From Haliscomenobacter sp. (GTDB taxonomy: Bacteria; Bacteroidota; Bacteroidia; Chitinophagales; Saprospiraceae), in assembly GCF_016718685.1 (NCBI RefSeq), contig NZ_JADKCX010000084.1, positions 1 to 21,545 on the forward strand: a stretch of DNA of 21,545 nt. Direction: 5' to 3'. A program made the translations under genes and the position numbers. Below, in pieces: positions 1 to 8,555 of the stretch (positions are counted from its first letter, which is position 1; each line of letters opens with the position of its first letter). The notes under the pieces were generated by a model. That model searched no databases. It had not been told where the DNA came from and worked only from the letters and a program-made list of their open reading frames with translations.

Positions 1-2
1 GG

Positions 3-2000
3 AGTTTGAACGTACCCCGTCAGAGCATTCGCAATATTCCGCCCACGGAATATCCTTGTTTGGTACCGCCCGATGTATGTGTGGAAGAGGGGATTTATGT
101 GTTTCGTTTTACGCTACCACCGTCCGAATTGAGTTACCATGTCTCGTTTCAGCGCTGCTGTAGGGATGAATCCATGACCAACATTGGTTTGCCCGGTGCA
201 ACCGGGGCAACCTATACCGTAGAAATCACCCCGGAGGCGCAACTGCTTTGCAACAACAGTCCCGAGTTTTCCATCGTACCGCCCACCGTCATTTGTGTCG
301 ACGCCACTTTGGAATACGAGCACACCGCTTTTGAACCGGATGGCGATAGTTTGGTCTACGAACTCTGTGCCCCACTTGCCGGGGCAGGCAACATCAATGG
401 TGCTCAGGGAACCTTTAATTGCAATGGAACTACCACCCGCCCTGCTTGTCCTCCACCTTATGCGGAGTTGAATTACCGCGCGCCCTACTCCGCCAAATCG
501 CCCATGCCGGGCATACCGCCGTTACAAATTGATGCCCAAACCGGCCTGATGACTCTGAGGCCCAATGCCATTGGGCGCTTTGCCGTGGGGGTCTGCGTAC
601 GCGAATACCGCAACGGCGTATTGTTGAGTAAAATATACCGCGATTTCCAGTTCAACGTCACGGATGGCTGTAACCCCAAATTGACGCCCAATGTCAAAGA
701 AGACCTCAAACTTGCCGAGAAAGATTTTTTGATTCGTGCCTGCGGCAATACCCTGGTCGACATCACCAACGAAAGTACCCCCAGGGAAGCCATCAAACAG
801 GTCAGTTGGAGTTTTGATTTAAAAAAAGGAAGATCGGCTCAAAGTAGTCAATGGCATCCCCAATTTCAATTTCCAGATACGGGTCGCTACACGGGCAAAC
901 TGGTCTTGAATCCCGGCTTTGAATGCGCGGATTCTGCCATTATAAGGGTACACGTTTTGCCCTTGTTACAAGCCGATTTTGGGTACGATTACGATACCTG
1001 TATGGCCAGCGACATTCAATTCATCGATCGCTCGATTGCCCACGCTAAATTTATCAATCGCTGGATCTGGAACTTCGAAGGTAGCAGGAGTAGCACCTTG
1101 CCGAATCCTGGCTACCGCTATCTTGAACCGGGTGTAAAAAGGGTTACCCTGAGCGTACGCGACACCAATCAATGCGTGTCTACGATCAGCAAAAATGTGC
1201 GGTATTTTCCCGTGCCACCGATCCTGATTGTAGGGCCCAGTGCCGCTGAGGTTTGTGAACCGGGGCAGGTCACTTTTCAAAACCTGTCCTCCCCCATCGA
1301 TACCACCTATCGATTTGAATGGAAATTTGGCGATGGCGGCCTCTCCCGCCGCCTTAGTCCCACCTATACCTACCCCAATCAAGGCTTGTATTCGGTGGCG
1401 CTGAGCATCGTGTCGCCCATCGGCTGCCGCAATGATACCGTGTTTAAAGATTTGATCCGGGTCAAACCAACCCCCCAGGCTGCTTTTGCCATCGAGCCCC
1501 CAGAGGTCAGCAATGTCTTCCCCGATTTTCAACTGTTGGATCAATCGACCGACGCGGTGCGCTGGCTGTGGGAGTTTGGCGATGGCAGGCAGTATACCGA
1601 CCGCAATTTGATGGCCTCGGCACGCGAACTGGGTACCCTCCGCATCACCCAAATGGCTTTCAATAATTTTGGTTGCCAGGACAGCATCTCGCAACTGCTG
1701 CAGATTTTACCCGAAGTGCGCTATTTTTTGCCCAATGCCTTTAGTCCCAATGGAGATTCGGTCAACGACGAATTGCGGGCAGTGGGTATTTTTGATGGCA
1801 TCCGCAATTTTCACCTCAATGTATGGAGTCGCTGGGGAGAAATGGTGTTCCAGTCTACCAATCCACAGGATACCTGGAACGGACAAAAATTCAACCAAGG
1901 ACTTTCCCTACCCATGGGGGTGTATACCGTGCTGGTTACATATCTGAATCCAAAGGACGAAGTGGTAGAATATCGAGGATTTGTAACCTTACTGCGTTAA
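3..2000 (+). CDS. PKD-domain surface protein with T9SS class B (gliding motility-associated) C-terminal domain, 5'-truncated
   Basis: The frame is open to the left edge, so the gene starts outside the window and the TTG at 6 is not a credible start. Numbering from that TTG: residues 1-218 match the N-terminal module common in Bacteroidota secreted PKD proteins, with FQRCCRDESMTNI, EPDGDSLVYELCAPL and a GVCVREYRNG...RDFQFNV block. About 245-565 hold PKD-like beta-sandwich repeats; the clearest have WKFGDG and WEFGDG. Residues 574-664 are the class B sorting domain, beginning FLPNAFSPNGDSVND, with a WSRWGEMVF motif and ending GFVTLLR. It is expected to cross the outer membrane through the T9SS and stay at or leave the surface. 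No SprF-like gene is visible next to it. Its ligand cannot be told. Confidence 0.9.
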   Translation, partial: SLNVPRQSIRNIPPTEYPCLVPPDVCVEEGIYVFRFTLPPSELSYHVSFQRCCRDESMTNIGLPGATGATYTVEITPEAQLLCNNSPEFSIVPPTVICVDATLEYEHTAFEPDGDSLVYELCAPLAGAGNINGAQGTFNCNGTTTRPACPPPYAELNYRAPYSAKSPMPGIPPLQIDAQTGLMTLRPNAIGRFAVGVCVREYRNGVLLSKIYRDFQFNVTDGCNPKLTPNVKEDLKLAEKDFLIRACGNTLVDITNESTPREAIKQVSWSFDLKKGRSAQSSQWHPQFQFPDTGRYTGKLVLNPGFECADSAIIRVHVLPLLQADFGYDYDTCMASDIQFIDRSIAHAKFINRWIWNFEGSRSSTLPNPGYRYLEPGVKRVTLSVRDTNQCVSTISKNVRYFPVPPILIVGPSAAEVCEPGQVTFQNLSSPIDTTYRFEWKFGDGGLSRRLSPTYTYPNQGLYSVALSIVSPIGCRNDTVFKDLIRVKPTPQAAFAIEPPEVSNVFPDFQLLDQSTDAVRWLWEFGDGRQYTDRNLMASARELGTLRITQMAFNNFGCQDSISQLLQILPEVRYFLPNAFSPNGDSVNDELRAVGIFDGIRNFHLNVWSRWGEMVFQSTNPQDTWNGQKFNQGLSLPMGVYTVLVTYLNPKDEVVEYRGFVTLLR

Positions 2001-2072
2001 ATCTTCTGCATGCGTATACATTTGGTGGCGCAAGATCAAAGTTCAACCCTTATCTTTTTAGTAAAAAATACC

Positions 2073-2803
2073 ATGCTTGGATCTTTCATAGCCGGCGCCA
2101 GCGCTTATGGACGTGCGGTTCAACTGTGTTTCAAGTACAAATTGTGGATTTACTTCCTGGCGCCCGCCCTTATTTCTATCCTCTTGGGAGGGGGCATGAT
2201 CTACGGTGTCTGGATGGTTTCCGATGACCTGGGCAATTGGATGGCTGGGTTTTGGCCTTTCAATTGGGGCAGAAGTGGATCGACAATGTAGCCCAGGTAT
2301 TTGGTGGTTTGGCGGTGGGTGCATTTGGCTTCATCATTTTCCGCAACCTGGTCCTCGCGCTCGCTGGCCCTTTTATGAGTTTGCTTTCGGAGCGGGTGGA
2401 AAATCGACTCCGGGGACAGGCTTCCGCAACGTTTAATATGAGTGCTTTTTTGAGTGATATGGCCCGCGGCGTACGCATTGCCCTTCGCTTGATTGTGCGG
2501 GAGTTGTTTTTCACCATCCTATTGTTTTTGCTCGGGTTGATTCCCGGTTTGGCGATTCTTACCACCCCAATGATTTTTATCGTTCAAGCTTATTACGCCG
2601 GTGCAGGTAATTTGGATTTTGCCCTGGAGCGCCATTTTCGGGTACGGGACAGCGTGCGTTTTGTGCGCCAAAATCGCGGCTTGGCCATTGGGAATGGAGC
2701 CGTTTATTTATTGTTGTTACTTTCCGTAGTTGGCTTTTTAGTAGCCTTGCCATTGGCCACCATTGCTGCTACGGTTGAAACAGTCAAAAAAATCAAACAA
2801 TAG
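2073..2803 (+). CDS. EI24/CysZ-like integral membrane protein, interrupted by a -1 frameshift
   Basis: Two overlapping frames join into one protein of about 243 residues. The upstream frame starts at ATG 2073, preceded by an A-rich stretch (GTAAAAAATACC), reads MLGSFIAGASAYGRAVQ and runs through a first membrane segment to FWPFNWG. The downstream frame continues QKWIDNVAQVFGGLAVG to the stop at 2803. The switch is at the GGGG run near 2266-2269; one extra G restores a continuous frame. Hydrophobic segments include FLAPALISILLGGG, VGAFGFIIFRNLVLALAG, LFFTILLFLLGLIPGLAIL and VYLLLLLSVVGFLVALPLA, with a conserved-looking GPFMSLLSERVENRLRG. This matches the EI24 domain family, which includes the CysZ sulfate permease, but sulfate transport is not shown here. 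A reader taking only the second frame would see a truncated protein from 2237. Confidence 0.75.
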
Positions 2804-2850
2804 CTAAAGCTGGGTACCTAACTAACCCATCAACCTTTTCTGTTTTGCCC

Positions 2851-3735
2851 ATGAAAAATTTACGTTGGGCATCTTAGGATATACAAGGATGCGCCCAACT
2901 CAACTATTTGGACCAGGCGCAGAATGCTTTCAACCAAGGAGCTACGTTGGAAAGCAACCGCAATTTTGGAGAACAACCCAATCTTGAACAACCTTTCGCA
3001 GCCGGTAGTGAAGCCATGCGTTTTGCTACGCCTGATCTCTGTTACCAACTGGCTTATGCCCAGGTCAACAAAGCCCTGGAAAAAGAGAGTAAACTCAAAG
3101 CTGACGGTGTACTGGCCAATGCCCAGGCTTTGCGGGCTTTGAGCGCATGGAAGCTGGGCTTGTACCAACAAGCCAGCGAAAGCGCATTGGCCGCAAAAAT
3201 TGCACTACAAGATTCGGACGTACCCCTACCCCGTGAGTCGGCCATGATGACGGCACTCGAAGGTTTGATTCAGGCGGATCAAGCCTATGCGGCAGTACAA
3301 AAATTTAAGCTGGAAAACCAGAGTCGCTCGACTACCCCCAATGCATCCGAAGCACTAAGCATGATGGAAAACGTCAAGAAGCAATACGAAGAAAACATCG
3401 TCAACTTCTCTGGAACGGGCAGAATTGAAAAATCCCTAGCCGTACTGGATCAAGCCAAAAAAGAAATCCCCGAACGCGCCGACATTCAGACCTATTTCAT
3501 TATGTCGCAATTGGCTGCCCTAAAAAGCTGGCTGGATAATCTGGATCAAATTTACAGTTTGCTCAAAACCTTTGGCTTTGCCAATACCAACAATGACTTG
3601 AAGCGCTGGTTTGATCAGGAAAACGAACGTTATGCCCAAAAACGCAACCAGTATATGGCCCAACTGGCGCCTTTGTTGCCTCAACAAAAGGAAAATGTGT
3701 TGTACAAAAGGTGGGAGGAGTGGTTGTATAATTAG
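2851..3735 (+). CDS. Putative lipoprotein, TPR-like helical, with an in-frame stop in the signal peptide
   Basis: I do not recognise a named family. ATG 2851 starts MKNLRWAS, then TAG at 2875-2877 interrupts, and the same frame resumes with a lipobox-like QGCAQLNYLDQAQNAF. The uninterrupted part would begin at TTG 2908 and gives 275 residues. A lipoprotein reading is favoured because the QGC lies where a lipobox cysteine should be, but only about 13 codons precede it and the usual hydrophobic core is missing, so bases may be lost here. The body is almost all alpha-helical, rich in Ala, Gln and Lys, with spaced patterns such as YQLAYAQVNKALEKE and NAQALRALSAWKLGLYQQA that resemble TPR pairs. 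No catalytic motif is visible. It lies 47 bp after the EI24-like gene on the same strand. Confidence 0.6.
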
Positions 3736-3761
3736 GGTTCGGGGGTTTGGGGGTTTGGGGG
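3735..3761 (+). repeat. G-rich octamer repeat with G-quadruplex potential
   Basis: Between the convergent lipoprotein and yraN genes lie four G-tracts (3735-3737, 3741-3745, 3749-3753, 3757-3761) separated by three-base loops TTC, TTT and TTT. This satisfies the simple four-tract quadruplex pattern. It starts at the last base of the lipoprotein stop codon, so the plus-strand transcript would carry it just past the end of translation. Confidence 0.7.
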
Positions 3762-3777
3762 TTCGAGGTCGTCGGGT

Positions 3778-4143
3778 TCACAAGCCCGGCCAAAACGCAT
3801 CGCGCAAATATTCCAGTTTGGTTTTGCCGTCATCGCGGAGGATGATGCTGACGACGTCGAAGCGAATTTCGCCAGGGTGCTCGATTTGTTCACAATACAC
3901 CGAAGCAGCACCCGCCAGCATGCGTTTTTGTTGAGGCGTAACAAAAAATTCTGGCGGTCCAAAACGATCAGAGCTCCGGGTTTTCACTTCGACAAAAACG
4001 ATGATGTTGCCTTCCTGGGCAATGATGTCTACCTCGGCACGGCTCGTGCGCCAATTTTGGGCTAAAATTTTAAGTCCTTGTGTTTCCAAATGTTGTAGCG
4101 CCAAAGTTTCTCCTTTTTGGCCCAGAATGATGTTATCGGTCAT
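3778..4143 (-). CDS. yraN: YraN family protein (UPF0102, endonuclease-like fold)
   Basis: A 121-residue protein starting MTDNIILGQKGETLALQHLE. It has the family signatures: an N-terminal GQKGE..A motif, NWRTSRAEVDIIAQEG, and FVEVKTRSSDRFG, which together supply the Asp/Glu/Lys residues of the nuclease-like core (D of VDII, ExK of VEVKTR). The end is DAFWPGL. Length is normal for the family (about 115-130). I chose ATG 4143 because the family begins at this point; the open frame extends 21 codons upstream, but that stretch (MSLPLLFLTKKVYFARKKHQT) runs through the putative promoter. Function is unproven in general; a role in DNA processing or uptake has been proposed for relatives. It is transcribed away from the adhesin cluster and converges on the plus-strand genes. 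Confidence 0.93.
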   Translation of the reverse strand: MTDNIILGQKGETLALQHLETQGLKILAQNWRTSRAEVDIIAQEGNIIVFVEVKTRSSDRFGPPEFFVTPQQKRMLAGAASVYCEQIEHPGEIRFDVVSIILRDDGKTKLEYLRDAFWPGL

Positions 4144-4163
4144 GGTTTGGTGTTTTTTTCTTG

Positions 4164-4192
4164 CAAAATAAACTTTTTTTGTCAAAAACAAA
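4164..4192 (-). promoter_or_regulatory. Candidate Bacteroidota-type promoter for yraN
   Basis: On the minus strand a TTTG (complement of 4189-4192) is followed after about 17-18 bases by TTATTTTG (complement of 4164-4171), one mismatch from TAnnTTTG. It ends some 20 bases before the yraN ATG and overlaps the T-tail of the preceding terminator. Simple words like these occur by chance in AT-rich spacers. Confidence 0.35.
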
Positions 4193-4193
4193 A

Positions 4194-4220
4194 GAGGCAG
4201 GCTCAAAAAGAGCCTGCCTC
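4194..4220 (-). terminator. Intrinsic terminator of the HYR/dockerin-like adhesin gene
   Basis: A perfect 11-bp stem, GAGGCAGGCTC at 4194-4204 and GAGCCTGCCTC at 4210-4220, has a five-base loop. On the minus strand it is followed by CTTTTGTTTTT. It lies about 30 bases past the adhesin stop codon at 4252 and before yraN. Confidence 0.85.
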
Positions 4221-4251
4221 GTAATACCGTTCAAAAACATAGATTTTGGAA

Positions 4252-5043
4252 TTATCGACGAGTCGTATAAATCATTCGTTTGGTAGCAGTAAAAGAATCC
4301 GTAGACAGTTGGTAGTAGTACAATCCTTGTGCAGGTAAGCTCTGCTCCGGTACTTTTACTTCGTTGTATCCTTTTTCATAGTTGCCAGCTTGCTGGAATA
4401 CCAGGCGGCCTGCGGCATCTACAATCCGTATTTGTGCATTCATACGTTTGGGTACGGTAAATCCTATCGCGGTTTCCGAGCTGAATGGATTCGGATAGTT
4501 TTGGTACAAATGCACCCCTTCACCCGGTTGTTTGATGGATTCATTCACTTTGAGCAACACTTGCATCAGTTCACCAGCCTGGTTGTAGGCTTCAGCAGGA
4601 GTGGGTGCTTCTTTCAAGGTAAGCGCAGTCGCCAACTCTGCATCACGTAAGGCTTTGAAACGCAACTTGAACAATTTGCGACGTCCATCTTGCACGTTTT
4701 CTCCTTTGTTGTCCCAACTTGTGCTGATCAAGCCATTGGTCAGGTCTGCGGTGCCCAGGTTGCCATCGCTCCATTGGGGCAGTTCGCCATTTTCGGTGTC
4801 GAGTAATTGCAACAAGTGGCGGTCAAAGTCGAGGGTAAATTGAAAGCCCTGAATTTGAGCAACTTGCTCTGCGCTAAATTCAACGCTGATTTCCTCTCCG
4901 GCCTCAAAACTTTGGTTGTTGGTCTCCACAATCAGTTCACCATTGGTGGTACGGCCATCAGTATTGACCAAGCTGTTGGGTTTGGCGCTCATGTTTACGT
5001 CACCAATCTTGATCCCTACAAAGTCTGCCCGTCCTTCCTTGGA
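4252..5043 (-). CDS. C-terminal fragment of the same adhesin: cohesin-like domain plus T9SS class A sorting domain
   Basis: From the frameshift this frame reads KEGRADFVGIKIGDVN, the closing strand of the dockerin-like module, then MSAKPNSL. A gene caller would start it at 4992. A cohesin-like/CBM-like beta sandwich follows (GELIVETNNQSFEAGEEISV to about LKLRFKA...ALTLKEA), with IQGFQFTLDFD as the typical second-strand motif. The last 85 or so residues are the class A sorting domain: LYQNYPNPFSSETAIGFTV, IRIVDAAGRLV, GLYYYQLSTD and a basic end, KRMIYTTRR. It has no start signal of its own and belongs to the upstream fragment. Confidence 0.85.
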   Translation of the reverse strand, partial: SKEGRADFVGIKIGDVNMSAKPNSLVNTDGRTTNGELIVETNNQSFEAGEEISVEFSAEQVAQIQGFQFTLDFDRHLLQLLDTENGELPQWSDGNLGTADLTNGLISTSWDNKGENVQDGRRKLFKLRFKALRDAELATALTLKEAPTPAEAYNQAGELMQVLLKVNESIKQPGEGVHLYQNYPNPFSSETAIGFTVPKRMNAQIRIVDAAGRLVFQQAGNYEKGYNEVKVPEQSLPAQGLYYYQLSTDSFTATKRMIYTTRR

Positions 5044-8000
5044 AAAAAGTTGTTGAGGTTTTTTGCCTCGGGGAAAGCTACTTTAAGGGGGTCTTGCCCC
5101 GGTGGAAACGCATAGTTGGCATCAATAAAGCGCCAGGACGTATTTCCATTCGGGAAAGTAGTTTCCATATTCAGAATCAGTTTGCGCAGCCGAATCAAAT
5201 CGACAGTAGAAATGTGTCCCGATTTGTCTACATCCGCGGCAATGTGTTGGTACGGCGTTTTTAGTGTGCTCAGTCCCAAGATATGTTTCTGGATGATCAC
5301 CAAATCAATCGTGGTTACCCCATTGATGGGGTCTTCGGTCTTCTGTGGTACGATGGTATAGTCACCACCGAGTGGAACTTCATTCAGCAGGTAACTTCCA
5401 TCTACAGCTGTGGCGGTATTGCCCAATTGGGTGCTGCCTTTGATGGCCACTGATTCAACCTGCATCCCATTTTCAGTACGGATGATTCCCGAGATTTTAC
5501 CCACTTTCCCACCAACCGGAGGGCACAAGCCCCCGTTGTCCTGGATATCGATAAAGTAGTGCAATATGCCCCATTGCCTAAAGTATCGTAAACCCAAAGT
5601 TGTACTGACTTGGCGGCCAATATCCGCACAAGTGAAAGTCACTTGTTCCTCGGCAATGGTCAACAAGGTTCCAGTACCCCGGCGGATGCCAATCCGGGCA
5701 GGTTTACCGCCACAATCGTCATAACTTCCAGCGTCAAACAACTTTGCATTGATGATGGCAGCGGTTTGGCCACTTTTTGTGTCCAGGGTAGTGGAAAGGC
5801 CATTGATACACTGGGCCACTGGTGGCTTTTTGTCAACCACGGTGATGGTCATCGAACCCAGCGTTGCATTGCCACACTGGTCTACTGCACGGAAATTGAT
5901 GAGGTGTTTGCCCACGGGGTAGGTACCCGTTGCTATCGCGCCTTTGGCGTCGCTGTATTTGCCTTCGTTGCTAATGGTCACCACTCCCCCACAATCGGAT
6001 CCACTTGCTGCTTTCATCACCACTTTGATGGTTTTGCAATGCTCTATCAGGGCTACAGTAGTATCTTTTGGTACGATTAAGCTCGGCGCGGTGCGGTCTT
6101 CTACCCGGATGATTTGAGTATGGGTAAACGTCGATTTCGATGGATCGTTGACGTCGTAGTTGCACCAATCAATGGCTGACCATTTCCGGAAAATTTGAAA
6201 ACAGGTTTCCGTTTGTGATTCAAAACGTCGGTCTTCGAAGCTGATTCCGACGGTTCCACAAATAGGATGACGAACTATTGGTTCCCGATTTTCCAAAGGA
6301 AATTCCTTGGGATCGGTTTTTCCACCACAACCCACGATCGTATAGTCTTTAGGCCAGGTGATCATGGTATCAACCAGTTTATTGGTGTTGATGATGGTGA
6401 TGGTTTGGCTACACGTTGAGGCGCGGCCTTTCCAATCTTTGGCAGTAAACGTACGGGTGATTTTACCCCGGTTACATTCGCCACGTTCAAAAACGCTAGT
6501 GGAATCAAGGGTAAAAGAACAGTTCTCGAGGACAATCGGCGAGCCGAATTTATGCAAATTCGTAACGTCGGTTGTACATTGGACGGTAACGCTGGCTGGG
6601 CAGGAAATGCGCGGCCCCAGTTCGTCCCGAATGGTTACCGTAAAATCACAGTCGTTGAATTTTCCGTAAAGGTCTCCGCCTTGGCGTTCTCTAGCTGGAT
6701 CTACTGCACCATTGCCTGGATCAACCTCGTATACCCTCAGGGTTACCTTCACATTTTGGCTGTCTACATCGTTGCAGCAGAATACCACGTAGTCGTCAAA
6801 ATATTCTTGATAGTCACCAATCAATGCATTGTCATCCCCATTTATTTTATTGCATCCTCCGGGAGATAAACGGCGTGCTTTGTAGTACAGGCGTGTTTTG
6901 CAGTTGTCATTACTGCCCTCGTCAAAATTCTTGGCCTGGATAAAGGCAACGCCTCCTTCGGGCAAAGAGATGATGTTGTTTTTACGGCACACCACCGTTG
7001 GTACTTCTTCATCTACAATGGTAAGGGTAGTGGTACATACGGCGGTATTTCCACACAGATCAATCGCATTGTACGTAACGGTATGGGTTCCTAAAGGCAC
7101 GTTGAAATGGCGGTTGAAGCCAGCGGTGCCGTAAGAGGTACGAACCGAAACTGCGGGGTTTACATCACAATTATCCGTTACAGTAGGCATAGGCAGCAAA
7201 ACCACGGCGGTACATTGGCCGGGGTCAGTCCTTTGCCGGATGGGGGCTGGACAAGTAATGGTAGGTGCTTCTTCGTCTTTTACTTGAATGATTTGTGTTG
7301 CATCCCTGAAATTACCCGTACAACGGTCAAGTATCGTCCAACGGCGAGAGATCAATCTACCCAAACCTTCACAAATGGCGGTTGTGTCATCGCGGAAAGT
7401 AATCACGAACTCACAGAATCCATTGCTTTTGATTTTGCGGCCCTGGAAAGTTGGTACTCCGGTAATGGAGGTATCTGCGTTGGGGCGATTACAAGGCAAG
7501 TTGACCAAACCAGGAATCGTCACCTCAGCAACCCCAATCCTGCGCATCAAAATATTTTGTACACAGGTATCCGCATTTCCAGAAGAATCGCGGGCAATCC
7601 AACTCCGGCGAATGTATACCGCGGTATCACTTCCACAACGTCCCCGCATGAAGAGGTCTTCATAACGAAGACGTACAGTTCTGTTGATGTTGTCTTTAAC
7701 TTCTGGACGTCCCAGTGTATTCGCACTGGTGTCGGCAGCACAAAACAGGGTAATATCCTCGCAAGAAATCTGCGGTGCTTGTGTATCAAATACCTGAACA
7801 TACCCTGAGCAGTTAAAACCCGTGGTATTGTCACGCACCAATACGGTCAAAACTTTTCCTATTCTTCCTCGGACACTTAAGAGCAATGGGTCAGGCCCAT
7901 TGGCAATGAAGTTTCCATTCTCATCAACGACAGTAATTGTTTTCGGTCCAACACAAGTAGAGGATCCTTCTACGATCAGATCACTCCCGAAGCTTACTTC

Positions 8001-8171
8001 TCCAGATGTTCCAACACTAATGCGCACTGGCGCAGCAGGAGAAATACTTTTACATACCAGTTGGCACTGGGCTATTCCCGTTTGGCTCCACAACAGCAGA
8101 ACCGGAATAAGGATTAGAAGCCATCGCACCCATCCCTCTAAAATCGGTATGTACGGTGTTTTCTCATTCAT
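5016..8171 (-). CDS. HYR-repeat surface protein, N-terminal fragment with signal peptide and dockerin-like module
   Basis: The 1,051-residue frame starts MNEKTPYIPILEGWVRW, followed by a hydrophobic core and a likely signal peptidase site at TGIAQ (residues 1-35). Beta-rich modules follow, with repeated (D/E)xxxP.(I/V).C openings and DxxGN closings. The clearest HYR domain is about 298-388 (VKDEEAPTITCPAPIRQ to CGNTAVCTTTLTIVD). Residues about 892-945 are a carboxypeptidase-regulatory-like fold (KISGIIRTENG...AVDGSYLLNEVPLGG). About 944-1002 is dockerin-like: a degenerate first loop, INGVTTIDLVIIQKHIL, and a canonical second calcium loop, DVDKSGHISTVD. A local segment at 5551-5606 is read out of frame (see findings). 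The stop at 5016 is caused by the frameshift. Confidence 0.88.
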   Translation of the reverse strand: MNEKTPYIPILEGWVRWLLILIPVLLLWSQTGIAQCQLVCKSISPAAPVRISVGTSGEVSFGSDLIVEGSSTCVGPKTITVVDENGNFIANGPDPLLLSVRGRIGKVLTVLVRDNTTGFNCSGYVQVFDTQAPQISCEDITLFCAADTSANTLGRPEVKDNINRTVRLRYEDLFMRGRCGSDTAVYIRRSWIARDSSGNADTCVQNILMRRIGVAEVTIPGLVNLPCNRPNADTSITGVPTFQGRKIKSNGFCEFVITFRDDTTAICEGLGRLISRRWTILDRCTGNFRDATQIIQVKDEEAPTITCPAPIRQRTDPGQCTAVVLLPMPTVTDNCDVNPAVSVRTSYGTAGFNRHFNVPLGTHTVTYNAIDLCGNTAVCTTTLTIVDEEVPTVVCRKNNIISLPEGGVAFIQAKNFDEGSNDNCKTRLYYKARRLSPGGCNKINGDDNALIGDYQEYFDDYVVFCCNDVDSQNVKVTLRVYEVDPGNGAVDPARERQGGDLYGKFNDCDFTVTIRDELGPRISCPASVTVQCTTDVTNLHKFGSPIVLENCSFTLDSTSVFERGECNRGKITRTFTAKDWKGRASTCSQTITIINTNKLVDTMITWPKDYTIVGCGGKTDPKEFPLENREPIVRHPICGTVGISFEDRRFESQTETCFQIFRKWSAIDWCNYDVNDPSKSTFTHTQIIRVEDRTAPSLIVPKDTTVALIEHCKTIKVVMKAASGSDCGGVVTISNEGKYSDAKGAIATGTYPVGKHLINFRAVDQCGNATLGSMTITVVDKKPPVAQCINGLSTTLDTKSGQTAAIINAKLFDAGSYDDCGGKPARIGIRRGTGTLLTIAEEQVTFTCADIGRQVSTTLGLRYFRQWGILHYFIDIQDNGGLCPPVGGKVGKISGIIRTENGMQVESVAIKGSTQLGNTATAVDGSYLLNEVPLGGDYTIVPQKTEDPINGVTTIDLVIIQKHILGLSTLKTPYQHIAADVDKSGHISTVDLIRLRKLILNMETTFPNGNTSWRFIDANYAFPPGQDPLKVAFPEAKNLNNFFPRKDGQTL

Positions 8172-8196
8172 GGCACTACGTTTTTGACGGTTTCGA

Positions 8197-8221
8197 ATTA
8201 TAAATTTCCATTATAAATTCC
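8197..8221. repeat. Short tandem repeat in the leader of the adhesin gene
   Basis: ATTATAAATTTCC (8197-8209) is immediately repeated as ATTATAAATTCC (8210-8221), one base shorter. It lies 26-50 bases upstream of the ATG at 8171. It could be a duplicated AT-rich promoter element; no clear TTTG / TAnnTTTG pair was found with it. Confidence 0.4.
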
Positions 8222-8286
8222 AATACCGTGCCAAAGTGCCTTTTTGAGCATATTTTTTATTTCTCGTTATTTTTTCCATAAAAAAA

Positions 8287-8310
8287 GCCCCCCTCACACA
8301 TGAGGGAGGC
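8287..8310 (-). terminator. Terminator hairpin downstream of the sprF-like gene
   Basis: GCCCCCCTCA (8287-8296) pairs with TGAGGGAGGC (8301-8310) at nine of ten positions around a CACA loop. On the minus strand it is followed by seven T (complement of 8280-8286). The spacer 8172-8639 otherwise holds no gene I can support; it contains this hairpin, the large palindrome at 8556-8635, and the leader of the gene starting at 8171. Confidence 0.7.
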
Positions 8311-8555
8311 CATCCCAAAAACCGATTTAAGTATATTCTTTAGCGCAGACAAACGTATGAAACATACCTGCCTTTGTGCTCGATGTTTTTTGTTGAAGGA
8401 TTAAGTGTTGTTGTAGGTTGTAGGGAAAAGGAAAGCAGCCTTTTAAGGTTACTCAGACAGCCTAGGAGGGAACAAACTGCCAAATAGATATTAACTGGGA
8501 ACAAATATCAAAATTTTATTAATTAAACCCAATACCCTCTTACAGGTATTTTGGT

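Larger units (their letters stand above)
4252..8171 (-). pseudogene. Reconstructed whole gene: HYR-repeat adhesin with dockerin-like, cohesin-like and T9SS class A sorting modules (frameshifted here, probably intact in the organism)
   Basis: The two fragments join at the poly-T/CC run at 5041-5048. The N-terminal frame reads to NNFFPRKDGQTL and stops at 5016, while the next frame supplies KEGRADFVGIKIGDVN exactly as expected for the end of the dockerin-like module; one extra base restores the frame. The whole product is about 1,307 residues: signal peptide, Cys-rich head, several HYR-like repeats, a carboxypeptidase-regulatory-like fold, a dockerin-like pair, a cohesin-like domain, and a class A sorting tail. 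It is the last gene of the minus-strand adhesin cluster and ends at a strong terminator. No enzyme domain is visible; a structural or adhesive surface role is inferred. Confidence 0.8.

Noticed and set aside
966..1694. 242-codon open frame on the minus strand
   Set aside because: Antisense shadow of the PKD/class B gene; its composition mirrors the sense codons and no domain or signal is visible.
2021..2058. Promoter for the EI24-like gene (TTTG 2021-2024, TATCTTTT 2051-2058)
   Set aside because: The spacing of 26 bases is too long for the Bacteroidota consensus.
7107..7808. 233-codon plus-strand open frame
   Set aside because: Lies opposite clear HYR coding sequence; a by-product of codon bias.
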